A stretch of 64,000 nt of DNA from the NCBI RefSeq assembly GCF_000374305.1, contig NZ_KB894104.1, positions 62,001-126,000 on the forward strand, in the 5' to 3' direction. A model generated the notes under the pieces. The model was not told the DNA's origin. It was given only the letters and a program-made list of their open reading frames with translations, and did no database searches. Source of the stretch: Actinomadura flavalba DSM 45200. GTDB taxonomy: Bacteria > Actinomycetota > Actinomycetes > Streptosporangiales > Streptosporangiaceae. The translations under genes were made by a program, and so were the position numbers. Below, one piece after another: positions 51,862 through 60,121 of the stretch. How positions within the stretch are numbered: position 1 is the first letter of the stretch; each line of letters begins with the position of its first letter.

Positions 51862-51917
51862 TCCCGCCGACCGGCGACTCACGACCGGCGCGGAACTGAG
51901 AGCTACGGCCCTCCTCG

Positions 51918-51992
51918 TTCTGGGTACGCTCCGACCACGTGTTCCCTACGATGACCGGAGCAGATCGTGAGGGAGGAGACACCCGACGTGAC
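51918..51992 (+). repeat. 75-bp direct repeat, copy 2 (promoter/RBS of second Uma2 gene)
   Basis: Perfect second copy of 51147-51221, ending just after the start codon of the second Uma2 gene. The two genes themselves have diverged strongly. Confidence 0.9.
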
Positions 51993-52647
51993 CAACATCG
52001 TCGAAGACCCGGCCCATCCCGTGGTGCTGCCGCGTCCGCTGGAAGAGCTCTGGGCGGGCGGCGAGCTGCACGACTTCCTCCATCTGCCTCACGACGGCAC
52101 GCGTGTCGAGGTCATTGGAGGACGGATCGTCGTGTCACCCCCGCCCATGTTCCGTCACAATCTGATGGTCAGCAACATCGCGGACGCCTTCGCTCAGGCG
52201 CGCGTCCACGACCCGGCGAACCCGTGGGTCACCGTGCAGGGGTCCGCGCTGCAATGGCTCGGCAGCGGAAGCGGGTGCATTCCCGACCTGATCGTGCTCG
52301 ATCAGACCGCGTGCCTGGAGACCTACGACGCCGACGCCGCCATCGTCCTGCCGGAGAACATCGAGATCGTCGTGGAGATCACCTCCAAGAGCAACGCCGC
52401 CGACGACCGCCCCGCCGACCCGCCGCAGTCGCGCCGGACGAAGTGGTCCGAGTACGCCCACGCGGGCATCCCCTACTACCTGCTCGTCGACCGCTCCCCC
52501 AAGGCCGCCACGACGACCCTCTACTCCATCCCCGACGGCGGCTCCCGCGCCTACCTGAACAACGAATCCTGGCTCTTCGGCGAAACCATCCGCCTCCCCG
52601 ACCCCTTCAACGTAGAAATCGACACCGCACCCTGGCGCACCTGGTGA
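51988..52647 (+). CDS. Uma2 family restriction endonuclease-like protein 2
   Basis: A 219-residue paralogue of the preceding gene with the same order of motifs: RVEVIGGRIVVSPPP near residue 42, CIPDLIVLDQ near residue 96, IVVEITSKSN near residue 130, and KWSEYAHAGIPYYLLVDR. The C-terminus WRTW is shared. GTG 51988 follows the same ribosome-binding site. The proteins look about half identical, so the duplication is old, whereas the upstream 75 bp are perfectly conserved. Followed by a bidirectional terminator. Confidence 0.87.
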   Translation: MTNIVEDPAHPVVLPRPLEELWAGGELHDFLHLPHDGTRVEVIGGRIVVSPPPMFRHNLMVSNIADAFAQARVHDPANPWVTVQGSALQWLGSGSGCIPDLIVLDQTACLETYDADAAIVLPENIEIVVEITSKSNAADDRPADPPQSRRTKWSEYAHAGIPYYLLVDRSPKAATTTLYSIPDGGSRAYLNNESWLFGETIRLPDPFNVEIDTAPWRTW

Positions 52648-52656
52648 CGTGATGGG

Positions 52657-52686
52657 AAAGGCCGGGCCCGGGTGGGCCCGGCCTTT
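52657..52686. terminator. bidirectional terminator, Uma2/bioB
   Basis: A perfect 13-bp stem (AAAGGCCGGGCCC with GGGCCCGGCCTTT) and a four-base loop, flanked by A and T runs so it works on both strands between convergent genes. Confidence 0.9.
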
Positions 52687-52692
52687 CGGGTG

Positions 52693-53688
52693 TCAGAGGG
52701 TCTTTGTCAGGGCCTTGATGGGCATCTGGAGTTCGGTGAGGAGGTCCAGGTCCTTTTCGGCGGGGCGGCCCAGGGTGGTGAGGTAGTTGCCGACGATGAT
52801 GGCGTTGATGCCGCCGAGCATGCCTTCGCGGGTGCCGAGGTCACCGAGGGTGAGTTCGCGGCCGCCCGCGTAGCGGAGGATGGTGCGGGGCAGGGTGAGG
52901 CGGAAGGTCGCGATGGTCTTCAGGGCCTCGGCGCCCTCGACCAGGGGCAGGTCGGCGAACGGGGTGCCGGGGCGGGGGGCGAGGAAGTTCAGCGGGACCT
53001 CGTCGGGCTCCAGTTCGGCGAGCTGCGCCGCGAACTCGGCGCGCTGCTCCACCGACTCGCCCATGCCGATGATGCCGCCGCAGCACACCTCCATGCCGGC
53101 CTCCTTCACCATGCGGAGCGTGTCCCAGCGCTCCTCCCACGAGTGGGTGGTGACGACGCTGCCGAAGTGCGAGCGGGCCGTCTCCAGGTTGTGGTTGTAG
53201 CGGTGGACGCCCATCGCCGCCAGCTCGTCCACCTGCTCCTGGGTGAGCATGCCGAGCGAGCACGCGATGTTGATCTCGACGGCGGCGTTGATCGCCTCGA
53301 CGCCCGCGCGGACCTGCTTCATCAGCCGCTCGTCCGGGCCGCGCACGGCCGCGACGATGCAGAACTCCGTCGCGCCCGTCTTGGCGGTCTCCTTGGCGGC
53401 CTCGACGAGGTCGGGGATGTTCAGCCACACCGACCGCACCGGTGACTCGAACGTGCCCGACTGGGAGCAGAAGTGGCAGTCCTCCGGGCAGCCGCCCGTC
53501 TTCAGCGAGACGATGCCCTCCACCTCGACCTCGGGGCCGCACCAGCGCATCCGCACGTCGTGGGCGAGGGCCAGCAGCTCCTCCAGCCGGGAGTCGGGCA
53601 GCGTCAGGCACTCCAGTGCCTGCGCGGTGGTCAGGCCCCGGCCCTCCTCCAGAACCTGGCGGCGGGCGACGTCGAGGATGTCGGTCAC
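52693..53688 (-). CDS. bioB: biotin synthase BioB
   Basis: A 331-residue radical SAM enzyme inserting sulfur into dethiobiotin. The cluster motif is C67, C71, C74 in [22 protein letters not shown] near residue 162 and the conserved [11 protein letters not shown] near residue 237 match BioB. The start is GTG 53688 with GGAGAA upstream. It lies 12 bp downstream of bioD in the same operon. Actinobacterial BioB of this type is reported to need the auxiliary protein BsaP, whose gene is found at 56837. Confidence 0.95.
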   Translation of the reverse strand: MTDILDVARRQVLEEGRGLTTAQALECLTLPDSRLEELLALAHDVRMRWCGPEVEVEGIVSLKTGGCPEDCHFCSQSGTFESPVRSVWLNIPDLVEAAKETAKTGATEFCIVAAVRGPDERLMKQVRAGVEAINAAVEINIACSLGMLTQEQVDELAAMGVHRYNHNLETARSHFGSVVTTHSWEERWDTLRMVKEAGMEVCCGGIIGMGESVEQRAEFAAQLAELEPDEVPLNFLAPRPGTPFADLPLVEGAEALKTIATFRLTLPRTILRYAGGRELTLGDLGTREGMLGGINAIIVGNYLTTLGRPAEKDLDLLTELQMPIKALTKTL

Positions 53689-53700
53689 GGATGTTCTCCT

Positions 53701-54420
53701 TCAGGGCAGGCCGTGGACGGCACGGAACGCGGCCGGGTCGAAGACGCCGCCGAACGCGGGCGCGAGCCCCGCGCTGGCGACGGCGAGGAACTCGGCCGGG
53801 TCGAGGGCCGCGGCGCCCGCCGGGAGGACCCCGGCGAGCGGGCGGGCCGCGATCGTCTCCAGATCGCGCAGGTTGCTGCGCATGGCGAGGTCGGGTTCGG
53901 CGGGCCAGGAGCCGACGACGACGCCGGCGAGCTGGACGCCCCGGTGCGCCATGGCCTCCAGGGTGAGCGCGGTGTGGTTGAGCGTGCCGAGGTCGGGGCG
54001 GGTCACCACGACGACGGCGGCGCCGAGCCAGCGGGCGAGGTCGGCGACGGTGCCGCCCTCGTCGTCGTAGCGGACGAGGAGCCCGCCCGCGCCCTCCACC
54101 AGGACGAGCCCCCGCACGTCGGCGAGGGCGCGGACGCGGCCCGCCGCGTCCGCGAGCCGCACCGGCGGCAGCCCGGCGGCGCGGGCCGCGGCGGCGGGCG
54201 CCAGCGGGTCGGGGAACCGGGCGTACTCGTGCAGGTCGGTGACGCCGGCGAGCCGCGCGACCTCGTCGAGGTCGGCGGCCTCCCCCGGCGCGACGCCGGT
54301 CTGTCCCGGTTTGACGACGGCGACGCCGGTGCCGCGCGCCGCCGCCAGCGCCGCCAGCGCGGCGGTGACGACGGTCTTGCCGACGCCGGTACACGTCCCG
54401 GTCACCACGAGCACACTCAC
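53701..54420 (-). CDS. bioD: dethiobiotin synthetase BioD
   Basis: A 239-residue ATP-dependent carboxylase that makes dethiobiotin. The P-loop is GTCTGVGKT at residues 8-16, VVKPGQTG near residue 35, and VEGAGGLLVRYDDEG near residue 109. GTG 54420 is chosen because TAGTGT lies exactly seven bases before it, fitting a leaderless mRNA; GTG 54429 would overlap the -10. It is the first gene of bioD-bioB. Confidence 0.92.
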   Translation of the reverse strand: MSVLVVTGTCTGVGKTVVTAALAALAAARGTGVAVVKPGQTGVAPGEAADLDEVARLAGVTDLHEYARFPDPLAPAAAARAAGLPPVRLADAAGRVRALADVRGLVLVEGAGGLLVRYDDEGGTVADLARWLGAAVVVVTRPDLGTLNHTALTLEAMAHRGVQLAGVVVGSWPAEPDLAMRSNLRDLETIAARPLAGVLPAGAAALDPAEFLAVASAGLAPAFGGVFDPAAFRAVHGLP

Positions 54421-54427
54421 GTGCGGC

Positions 54428-54467
54428 ACACTAGCGCGCGCCCCGCCCCCGGTTCTGCGCAGGAACC
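54428..54467 (-). promoter_or_regulatory. promoter and inverted repeat before bioD
   Basis: TAGTGT (minus strand, 54433-54428) is the probable -10. An inverted repeat GGTTC-N7-GAACC at 54451-54467 covers the -35 region. This could be the site of a biotin regulator such as BioQ or BirA; the exact consensus is not matched. Confidence 0.45.
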
Positions 54468-54570
54468 CACAGTCTTGACCGGACCCGGTTTGTACGACGG
54501 CCGCTCACCGCGACCGCCGGGCGGACGCCCCTGCTCGTGAGGGTCGGCCGGGACGTCCCGTCAGGGCCGG

Positions 54571-56229
54571 TCAGTGGATCGCCGGAGTGTCGAGATCGTC
54601 TGCGACCTGGTGGGTGACGGCGACGAGGTCGGGGGGCAGGGTGTCGAGGCGTGTGTCGAGGTCGTCGCGGAAGCGGAGGCGTTCCAGGGACGGGTCGGCG
54701 GGGCGCGCGTCGGGCGTCCAGGCGGCGTGGATGAGGTAGGGCAGGGTCGTGCCCGGCGCGGCGGCCAGGACGGCGACGGGGCCGCGGGTGACGGCGGCGG
54801 CGTCGAAGAGTTCGAGGCGGAAGCGGTCGTCGTTGTGGACGGCGACGAGCAGGTACCCGTCGTGGCCGCCGGGGTCGGTGTGCGCGCCGCGCGGGACGAA
54901 GACGGGCGCGGTCGGGTAGTCGTCGAGGGCGAACGTCCACTCCGAGAGGGGCCGCAGGTCCTCGCGGTCGTGGGTGACGAGCGTCGCGGGCGTCTCCTCG
55001 GCCGGGAACACCGCCGGGTCGACGCGCCCCGCGTAGTTCTTCAGCACCCGCCGGCTGATCGCCTCGGGGTGGAAGCCGAGGTAGATCAGGTGGTGGCGGG
55101 TCGGCCGGGCCAGGCCCGCGTCGCTCCAGTCCACGGCGGACAGTTCGGCCTGCCACCAGCGGCCGGGTTCGGTGGCGCGGGCGCGCTCGCGGACGGTGCC
55201 CTTCTCGGGGTCGAACACCAGGACGGTGGTGAGCGCGGGCGTCATCCCGTGGCAGTACATCCCGCGCAGCGCCGGATCGACCGGTTCGCCGCGCACGTCC
55301 ATGTCGTCCTCGCGCAGGTACATGCCGATGTCGACGCCCTCGGAGTGTTCCAGGACGAGGTCGATCCCGTCGCGGTCGTCGTAGCGGGCGTAGAAGTGGT
55401 TGACCTCGGGTGCGATGCGGAACTCGCGGCACGGCACGCTCGCCCGCGCGGGGTGGAGGTCGTCCTTGCGGATGAGCAGGAACGGCCCGTCGGGGTTGTT
55501 GGCGACGGTCCGGTCCCCGCCGAAGATCTCGTCGGGGTCGAGCTTGTAGGCGGTGTCGGCGAGGATCAGCCAGTTCCGCGTCTGCGCGATGGTGTGGCTG
55601 GCCTGCGGCAGGACTGCGCCGTCGACGTCCCAGCGGTGCACGCGGGTGCCGGTGCCGTCGTAGCGGACGACGGCGACGGCGCCGGTCAGCGCGTCGCGGC
55701 TGATGCTCCACAGGCAGTCGCGCTCGGGGTCGATCACGGGGTGCGCGGTCGTGGCGACGAGCGGCAGGACGGGGTGGTCGAGCGCGGGCTTCCAGTCGTC
55801 GCGGTGCCCGACCTCGGCGAGGAAGCCGAGCGTGACGGGGTCCACCTCGACGGGGCGGCCCGCGTCCCAGGTGGCGAACAGGCGGTCGCCCCACGGCAGC
55901 GGCGCGGTGTTGGCGGCGTTGGAGAAGCCCCAGGGCGAGTCGGTGCCGACGGGGCCGGGGACGAACAGGTCGGGGCGGGCGCGGCGCAGCCGCACCGAGG
56001 GCGTGTCGAGGACGTGCGGGTGCCAGGTGAAGCGTCCGGCGGCGTCCGGGCGCAGGTCGAGGCGCGCGAGGACGCCGTCACCGAAGAAGGCGTGCCGGGG
56101 GCGGGTGCGCTGGTCGGAGGAGCTGACGACGTAGTGGCCGGAGAGGTCGCCGGGCCAGGTGCCGGCGACGACCGTGAGGGGGAGGTCGTGGAGGTCGCCG
56201 CGGCCGAGGAGGGTTCGGGGAATCGGCAT
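54571..56229 (-). CDS. carotenoid oxygenase family protein
   Basis: A 552-residue beta-propeller dioxygenase of the carotenoid cleavage/lignostilbene oxygenase family. Candidate iron-binding histidines are in AHPVID, SHTIAQTRNWLIL, NHFYARYDD and LPYLIHAAW, in the expected order. The N-terminal block GTWPGDLSGHYVV and FFGDGVLARLDL fit the family. No signal peptide is present. It should cleave a carotenoid or stilbene double bond, substrate unknown. The promoter overlaps a 30-bp inverted repeat, and the mRNA looks leaderless or nearly so. Confidence 0.9.
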   Translation of the reverse strand: MPIPRTLLGRGDLHDLPLTVVAGTWPGDLSGHYVVSSSDQRTRPRHAFFGDGVLARLDLRPDAAGRFTWHPHVLDTPSVRLRRARPDLFVPGPVGTDSPWGFSNAANTAPLPWGDRLFATWDAGRPVEVDPVTLGFLAEVGHRDDWKPALDHPVLPLVATTAHPVIDPERDCLWSISRDALTGAVAVVRYDGTGTRVHRWDVDGAVLPQASHTIAQTRNWLILADTAYKLDPDEIFGGDRTVANNPDGPFLLIRKDDLHPARASVPCREFRIAPEVNHFYARYDDRDGIDLVLEHSEGVDIGMYLREDDMDVRGEPVDPALRGMYCHGMTPALTTVLVFDPEKGTVRERARATEPGRWWQAELSAVDWSDAGLARPTRHHLIYLGFHPEAISRRVLKNYAGRVDPAVFPAEETPATLVTHDREDLRPLSEWTFALDDYPTAPVFVPRGAHTDPGGHDGYLLVAVHNDDRFRLELFDAAAVTRGPVAVLAAAPGTTLPYLIHAAWTPDARPADPSLERLRFRDDLDTRLDTLPPDLVAVTHQVADDLDTPAIH

Positions 56230-56252
56230 GCCACATAATCAATCCCTTACTT

Positions 56253-56282
56253 GGTTAGTCGTCAAGACCCTGACGACTAACC
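56253..56282. promoter_or_regulatory. 30-bp operator between carotenoid oxygenase and GNAT gene
   Basis: A perfect inverted repeat: GGTTAGTCGTCA, six bases, TGACGACTAACC. On the minus strand it contains TTGACG, the likely -35 of the carotenoid oxygenase promoter; on the plus strand it lies at the -35 of the GNAT gene. No regulator gene is adjacent. Confidence 0.75.
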
Positions 56283-56316
56283 GCTACGCCGGTCTTCGCC
56301 GGATATCGTGAAGCGC

Positions 56317-56832
56317 ATGTCCCCGCCGACCACCGCCCCGCCGTCCGGCCTGACGGTCCGCACCGCCCGCCCCGACGAGTACGCCGCGGTCGGCGCGCTC
56401 ACCGTCGACGTCTACGTCGGCGGCGGCTACATGAACCCGGAGTCGACGTACATCGCGACGCTGCGCGACACGGCGGCCCGCGCCGCGACGACGGAGATCC
56501 TCGTCGCAGAGCTCGGCGGCACGCTCGTCGGCGCCGTCGCCTACTGCCCGCCGGAGAGCCCGCTCGCAGAACTGGCCGGGCCGGACGACGGCGAGTTCCG
56601 GATGCTGGCCGTGCTGCCGTCCGCGCAGGGCCGCGGCGCGGGTTCGGCGCTCGTCCGCGCGTGCGTCGAACGCGCCCGCGCGGCGGGCCTGCGCGGCGTG
56701 CGCCTCTCGACGCAGCCGAACATGACGGCCGCGCACCGCCTCTACGAGCGCCTGGGGTTCCACCGGACGCCGGACGACGACTGGTCGCCCGTGCCGGGCC
56801 TGCTCCTCGTCACCTACGCGCTGGCGTTCTGA
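56317..56832 (+). CDS. GNAT family N-acetyltransferase
   Basis: A 171-residue acetyltransferase. RTARPDEYAAVGALTVDVY starts the fold. The acetyl-CoA loop is LPSAQGRGAGSALVRACVER near residue 107, with MLAV before it, followed by MTAAHRLYERLGFHR. The acceptor is unknown. TATCGT lies seven bases before ATG 56317, indicating a leaderless mRNA. It shares an operator region with the carotenoid oxygenase gene. Confidence 0.87.
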   Translation: MSPPTTAPPSGLTVRTARPDEYAAVGALTVDVYVGGGYMNPESTYIATLRDTAARAATTEILVAELGGTLVGAVAYCPPESPLAELAGPDDGEFRMLAVLPSAQGRGAGSALVRACVERARAAGLRGVRLSTQPNMTAAHRLYERLGFHRTPDDDWSPVPGLLLVTYALAF

Positions 56833-56836
56833 CCGA

Positions 56837-57022
56837 TCAGGCGGAGGTGAGGGTGCCGTGGCGGGAGCAGCGGGCCTCCCAGCCGACGGGCGTCACCTGC
56901 ACGACCATGCGGCGGCGGCACTGGGCGCAGTAGCGCGGCGGCTCCATCGCGCGGGCGGCGCGGCAGGCGTCGTGGGCGCCGGACGCGGCGGGCTCGCCGC
57001 AGCGGTCGCAGTAGGTCTCCAC
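56837..57022 (-). CDS. bsaP: biotin synthase auxiliary protein BsaP
   Basis: A 61-residue Cys-rich protein with two CxxC zinc- or cluster-binding pairs, YCDRCG and YCAQC, plus two further Cys and the conserved [20 protein letters not shown]. This matches the small protein BsaP (Rv1590 in M. tuberculosis), reported as required by actinobacterial biotin synthase. GTG 57022 is seven bases after TAGGGT, a leaderless arrangement; GTG 57031 would add three residues. It lies between the biotin operon and the biotinyl carrier gene. Confidence 0.87.
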   Translation of the reverse strand: METYCDRCGEPAASGAHDACRAARAMEPPRYCAQCRRRMVVQVTPVGWEARCSRHGTLTSA

Positions 57023-57038
57023 GGGCGGCACCCTACCG

Positions 57039-57251
57039 TCACTCGATGACGGCGAGGAGATCGCCGGCCTGCACGACCTGGCCCTCGGTCACGGCGAGCG
57101 TGGCGACCGTGCCGCCGTCCTCGGCCAGGACGGGGATCTCCATCTTCATCGACTCCAGGATGACGAGCGTGTCACCCTCGGCGACCTCGGCGCCCTCCGC
57201 GACCGTGACCTGCCAGACGTTCGCGACCATCTCCGCACGGACCTCGGCCAC
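57039..57251 (-). CDS. biotin/lipoyl attachment domain protein (TB7.3-type)
   Basis: A 70-residue single-domain biotinyl carrier. The attachment lysine is K36 in ESMKMEIP. It matches the stand-alone carrier TB7.3 (Rv3221c) of mycobacteria. GGGAGCC lies before the GTG start. It is 60 bp downstream of the biotin carboxylase gene in the same direction, so the two may act together, although no carboxyltransferase is nearby. Confidence 0.93.
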   Translation of the reverse strand: MAEVRAEMVANVWQVTVAEGAEVAEGDTLVILESMKMEIPVLAEDGGTVATLAVTEGQVVQAGDLLAVIE

Positions 57252-57311
57252 GGCGGCTCCCTTCGAACGGTGTCGCCGGCCTCGCGCCGGCGAACGAGGA
57301 ACGAGCGGTGC

Positions 57312-58649
57312 TCACGGGGTGCGCATGCGCTCCACGAGCCCCGTGTCGTAGCCGCCGCCGGTGAACTCGGGACGGTCGAGCAGCTCCCGGTGGAACGGGA
57401 GGTTGTTCTTCGGCCCCTCGATGCGGAACGCGTCGAGCGCGGCGCGCGCCTTGGCGAGCGCGGCGGGGCGGTCTTCGGCGTGCACGCACAGCTTGGCCAT
57501 GAGCGGGTCGTAGAACGGCGTGACGGTGTTGCCTTCGGCATATCCGGCGTCGATGCGGATGCCGTCGCCGACGGGCTCCTCCCACACCTTGATCCGGCCG
57601 GGGCCGGGCAGGAAGCGGCGCGGTTCCTCGGCGTAGACGCGGAACTCGATCGCGTGCCCGCGCGGCCGGACGCCGGTGAACGACACCGGCTCGCCCGCCG
57701 CGATGCGGATCTGCTGCTCGACCAGGTCGATGCCGGTGACCATCTCGGTGACGGGGTGCTCGACCTGGAGCCGGGTGTTCATCTCCATGAAGAAGAACTC
57801 CTGCGCGTCGGGCGCGACGAGGCATTCGACGGTGCCCGCGCCCCGGTAGCCGACGGCCTCGCCGGCGCGGACGGCGGCGTCCATCATTCGCTGCCGCAGC
57901 TCGTCCCCGATGCCGGGCGAGGGCGTCTCCTCGACGAGCTTCTGGTGCCGGCGCTGCACCGAGCAGTCGCGGTCGCCGAGGGCCAGGACGGTGCCGTCCG
58001 CGAGGCCGAGGATCTGGATCTCGACGTGCCGGGCGCCCTCGACGAACCGTTCGAGCAGGATGTCGGACCCGGCGAAGAACCGGTCGGCGCGGCTGCGGGC
58101 GGTGCGGTAGGCGGCGCGCAGCGCCTCCTCGGCGCGGGCGGCGCCCATGCCGACCCCGCCGCCGCCCGCGGCGGCCTTGACCATGACGGGGTAGCCGATG
58201 CGCTCGGCCTCCTCGACGGCGGTCTCCTCGTCGGGGACGGGCTCCCAGACGCCGGGGCAGACGGGCACCCCGGCCTCTTTCATCAGGTTCCGAGCGTTGA
58301 TCTTGTCGCCCATGCGGGCGATGGCGAGCGGCGACGGCCCGATCCAGACCAGGCCCCGGTCGAGGACGGCCTGGGCGAACTCGGCGTTCTCCGCCAGGAA
58401 CCCGTAGCCGGGATGGATCGCCTGGGCGTTGGCGCGCCGGGCGGCCTCCAGGACGCGGGGGGCGTCCAGGTAGCTGCTGGCGGGTTCGGCGGGGCCGAGC
58501 AGGACGGCCTCGTCGGCCTCGGCGACGAACGGCAGGTCGGCGTCGGCCTCGGAGTAGACGGCGACGGCCTTCAGCCCCATGGCGCGGACGGTCGCGATGA
58601 TCCGTCCGGCGATCTCGCCGCGGTTCGCCACGAGGACGGACTCGAACAC
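57312..58649 (-). CDS. accC: biotin carboxylase (acetyl-CoA carboxylase subunit)
   Basis: A 445-residue ATP-grasp enzyme that carboxylates biotin. The N-terminal block FESVLVANRGEIAGRII, the glycine-rich loop KAAAGGGGVGMG near residue 158, DRDCSVQRRHQK near residue 230, and the catalytic EMNTRLQVEHPVTEM near residue 281 are intact. The length fits a separate AccC subunit without a fused carrier domain. AAGGGG precedes the GTG. The adjacent carrier protein is a plausible substrate; other acyl-CoA carboxylases encoded elsewhere could share it. Confidence 0.93.
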   Translation of the reverse strand: MFESVLVANRGEIAGRIIATVRAMGLKAVAVYSEADADLPFVAEADEAVLLGPAEPASSYLDAPRVLEAARRANAQAIHPGYGFLAENAEFAQAVLDRGLVWIGPSPLAIARMGDKINARNLMKEAGVPVCPGVWEPVPDEETAVEEAERIGYPVMVKAAAGGGGVGMGAARAEEALRAAYRTARSRADRFFAGSDILLERFVEGARHVEIQILGLADGTVLALGDRDCSVQRRHQKLVEETPSPGIGDELRQRMMDAAVRAGEAVGYRGAGTVECLVAPDAQEFFFMEMNTRLQVEHPVTEMVTGIDLVEQQIRIAAGEPVSFTGVRPRGHAIEFRVYAEEPRRFLPGPGRIKVWEEPVGDGIRIDAGYAEGNTVTPFYDPLMAKLCVHAEDRPAALAKARAALDAFRIEGPKNNLPFHRELLDRPEFTGGGYDTGLVERMRTP

Positions 58650-58810
58650 CTGCCGACACCCCTTCGTACCGATGGCCTTGCCTTTGCGCCGACCCTAGCC
58701 CTCCGGCCACCGGCCGGGCGGCGGTCCGGACGACAAATACCCGCGCGTGGTTTTGTCGCTACCCGCGCTTCACCCGATCCCCGGTGCGAAGCCGTGCAAA
58801 CCGGCCGCTC

Positions 58811-60121
58811 TCACAGCCGGGGCCGACGGTCGACGACCCGCGACAGCGCCTCCACGACGGCCGGGTCGTACTCGGCGGCCGAGTCGAGCCGGAGCCGTTC
58901 CAGGACGGCGGCGCCCCGGTCGCGGTCGGCCGAGTCACCGACGAGGTCGTCGTAGGCGTTGGCGACCTTGATGACGCGTCCGGCCAGCGGCGGCGGCACC
59001 GGCCGCCCGTCGCCGCCCGGTTCGTCATGGCCCGTCCGGTACGGGTGGGACGACTGGCGGACGATGTCCGCGACGCGGTCGAGGACGCCGGTCTCCCGGA
59101 TGACCTCGGCGCCCAGGTCAGCGATGCGGCGCTGCTCGGCGGGCGAGGCCAGCACGGTCGCGCCGCCGGGGATCGGGTCACCGAGGGAGAGCTGCCCGAT
59201 GTCGTGCATGAGCGCCGCGTACTCCAGTTCGAGCAGTTCCTCCTCGGGCATCCCGAGTTCGCGGCCCATCGCGACCGACAGCCGGGCGACGCGCCGCGAG
59301 TGCCCCGCCTCGACGTACCCGCCGACCTCGGTGACCTTCGACAGCGCGCGGACCGTCTGGAGGTAGGTGGCGCGGATGCCCGCGTAGCGGCGGAACGCGA
59401 ACTGCGTGACGAGGATCGGCGCGGTGAACACCAGCAGCGCGGCGGGGCCGAGCAGCGTGGTCGCGACGGCGATGAGCATCGCGGTGGCGCTGGTCGCCGC
59501 GCACAGCGCGATCTTCGCGCGGATCTCGTCGCGGACGGCGATGCCGAACCGGACGGACTCGGCGCGGATCAGCGCGGCGACGAGCACGTCCAGGAAGCAG
59601 GACCCGACGACGACCGCGCCCATCACCAGCAGCAGCGGCAGCCAGCCGAGCCCGAGCGCCAGCACCGGCCGGAAGCACAGCGCGACGAGCGCGACCGTGA
59701 ACAGCCGCCGGGCCAGCGCGTCCAGGCGGGGCGTGCGGCCGACCGCGATGTGCGGGAGCGTTCCGACGAGCATCCCCACGGCGGCCACGGCGATGACCTG
59801 GAACGGCGAGTGCTCGGCGGGCCGCACGTCCAGCACGGCGCCGGTGGCGCCGGGCCCGACGCCGACGAGCAGCGCGTAACCGAGGGCGCCCGCGGTGGCG
59901 ACGGGCGCGACCTCCCGGTTGCCGGGCATGACCATGCGGAACAGCTCGCCGAGCGCGATGAGGACGCCGAAGAACACGGCGGGCTCGGTCTGCACGATCC
60001 CGACGGCGGCGACCTGGGTGACGGCGACGAGCACGATGAGCCCGGCCGAGGCGATGAGCAGCGCCTGCCCGGAGTCGACGGTCTGCCAGCCCGCGCGGCG
60101 CGGCTCGGCGCCGCTGCTCAC
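58811..60121 (-). CDS. HD-domain membrane protein, degenerate HD-GYP type
   Basis: A 436-residue protein with an N-terminal membrane region of about eight hydrophobic segments (to about residue 235) and a C-terminal HD domain. The HD pair is present in ALMHDIGQ near residue 302, but the GYP motif and the DGxGYP metal loop are replaced by HPYRTGHDEPGGDG, so activity on cyclic di-GMP is doubtful. GTG 60121 overlaps the stop of the next upstream gene as GTGA. It is probably a partner of that protein. Confidence 0.85.
   Translation of the reverse strand: MSSGAEPRRAGWQTVDSGQALLIASAGLIVLVAVTQVAAVGIVQTEPAVFFGVLIALGELFRMVMPGNREVAPVATAGALGYALLVGVGPGATGAVLDVRPAEHSPFQVIAVAAVGMLVGTLPHIAVGRTPRLDALARRLFTVALVALCFRPVLALGLGWLPLLLVMGAVVVGSCFLDVLVAALIRAESVRFGIAVRDEIRAKIALCAATSATAMLIAVATTLLGPAALLVFTAPILVTQFAFRRYAGIRATYLQTVRALSKVTEVGGYVEAGHSRRVARLSVAMGRELGMPEEELLELEYAALMHDIGQLSLGDPIPGGATVLASPAEQRRIADLGAEVIRETGVLDRVADIVRQSSHPYRTGHDEPGGDGRPVPPPLAGRVIKVANAYDDLVGDSADRDRGAAVLERLRLDSAAEYDPAVVEALSRVVDRRPRL

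Noticed and set aside
51147-51992. 75-bp repeat as transposon ends
   Set aside because: The copies are direct, not inverted, contain promoter and start codon, and no transposase lies between them.
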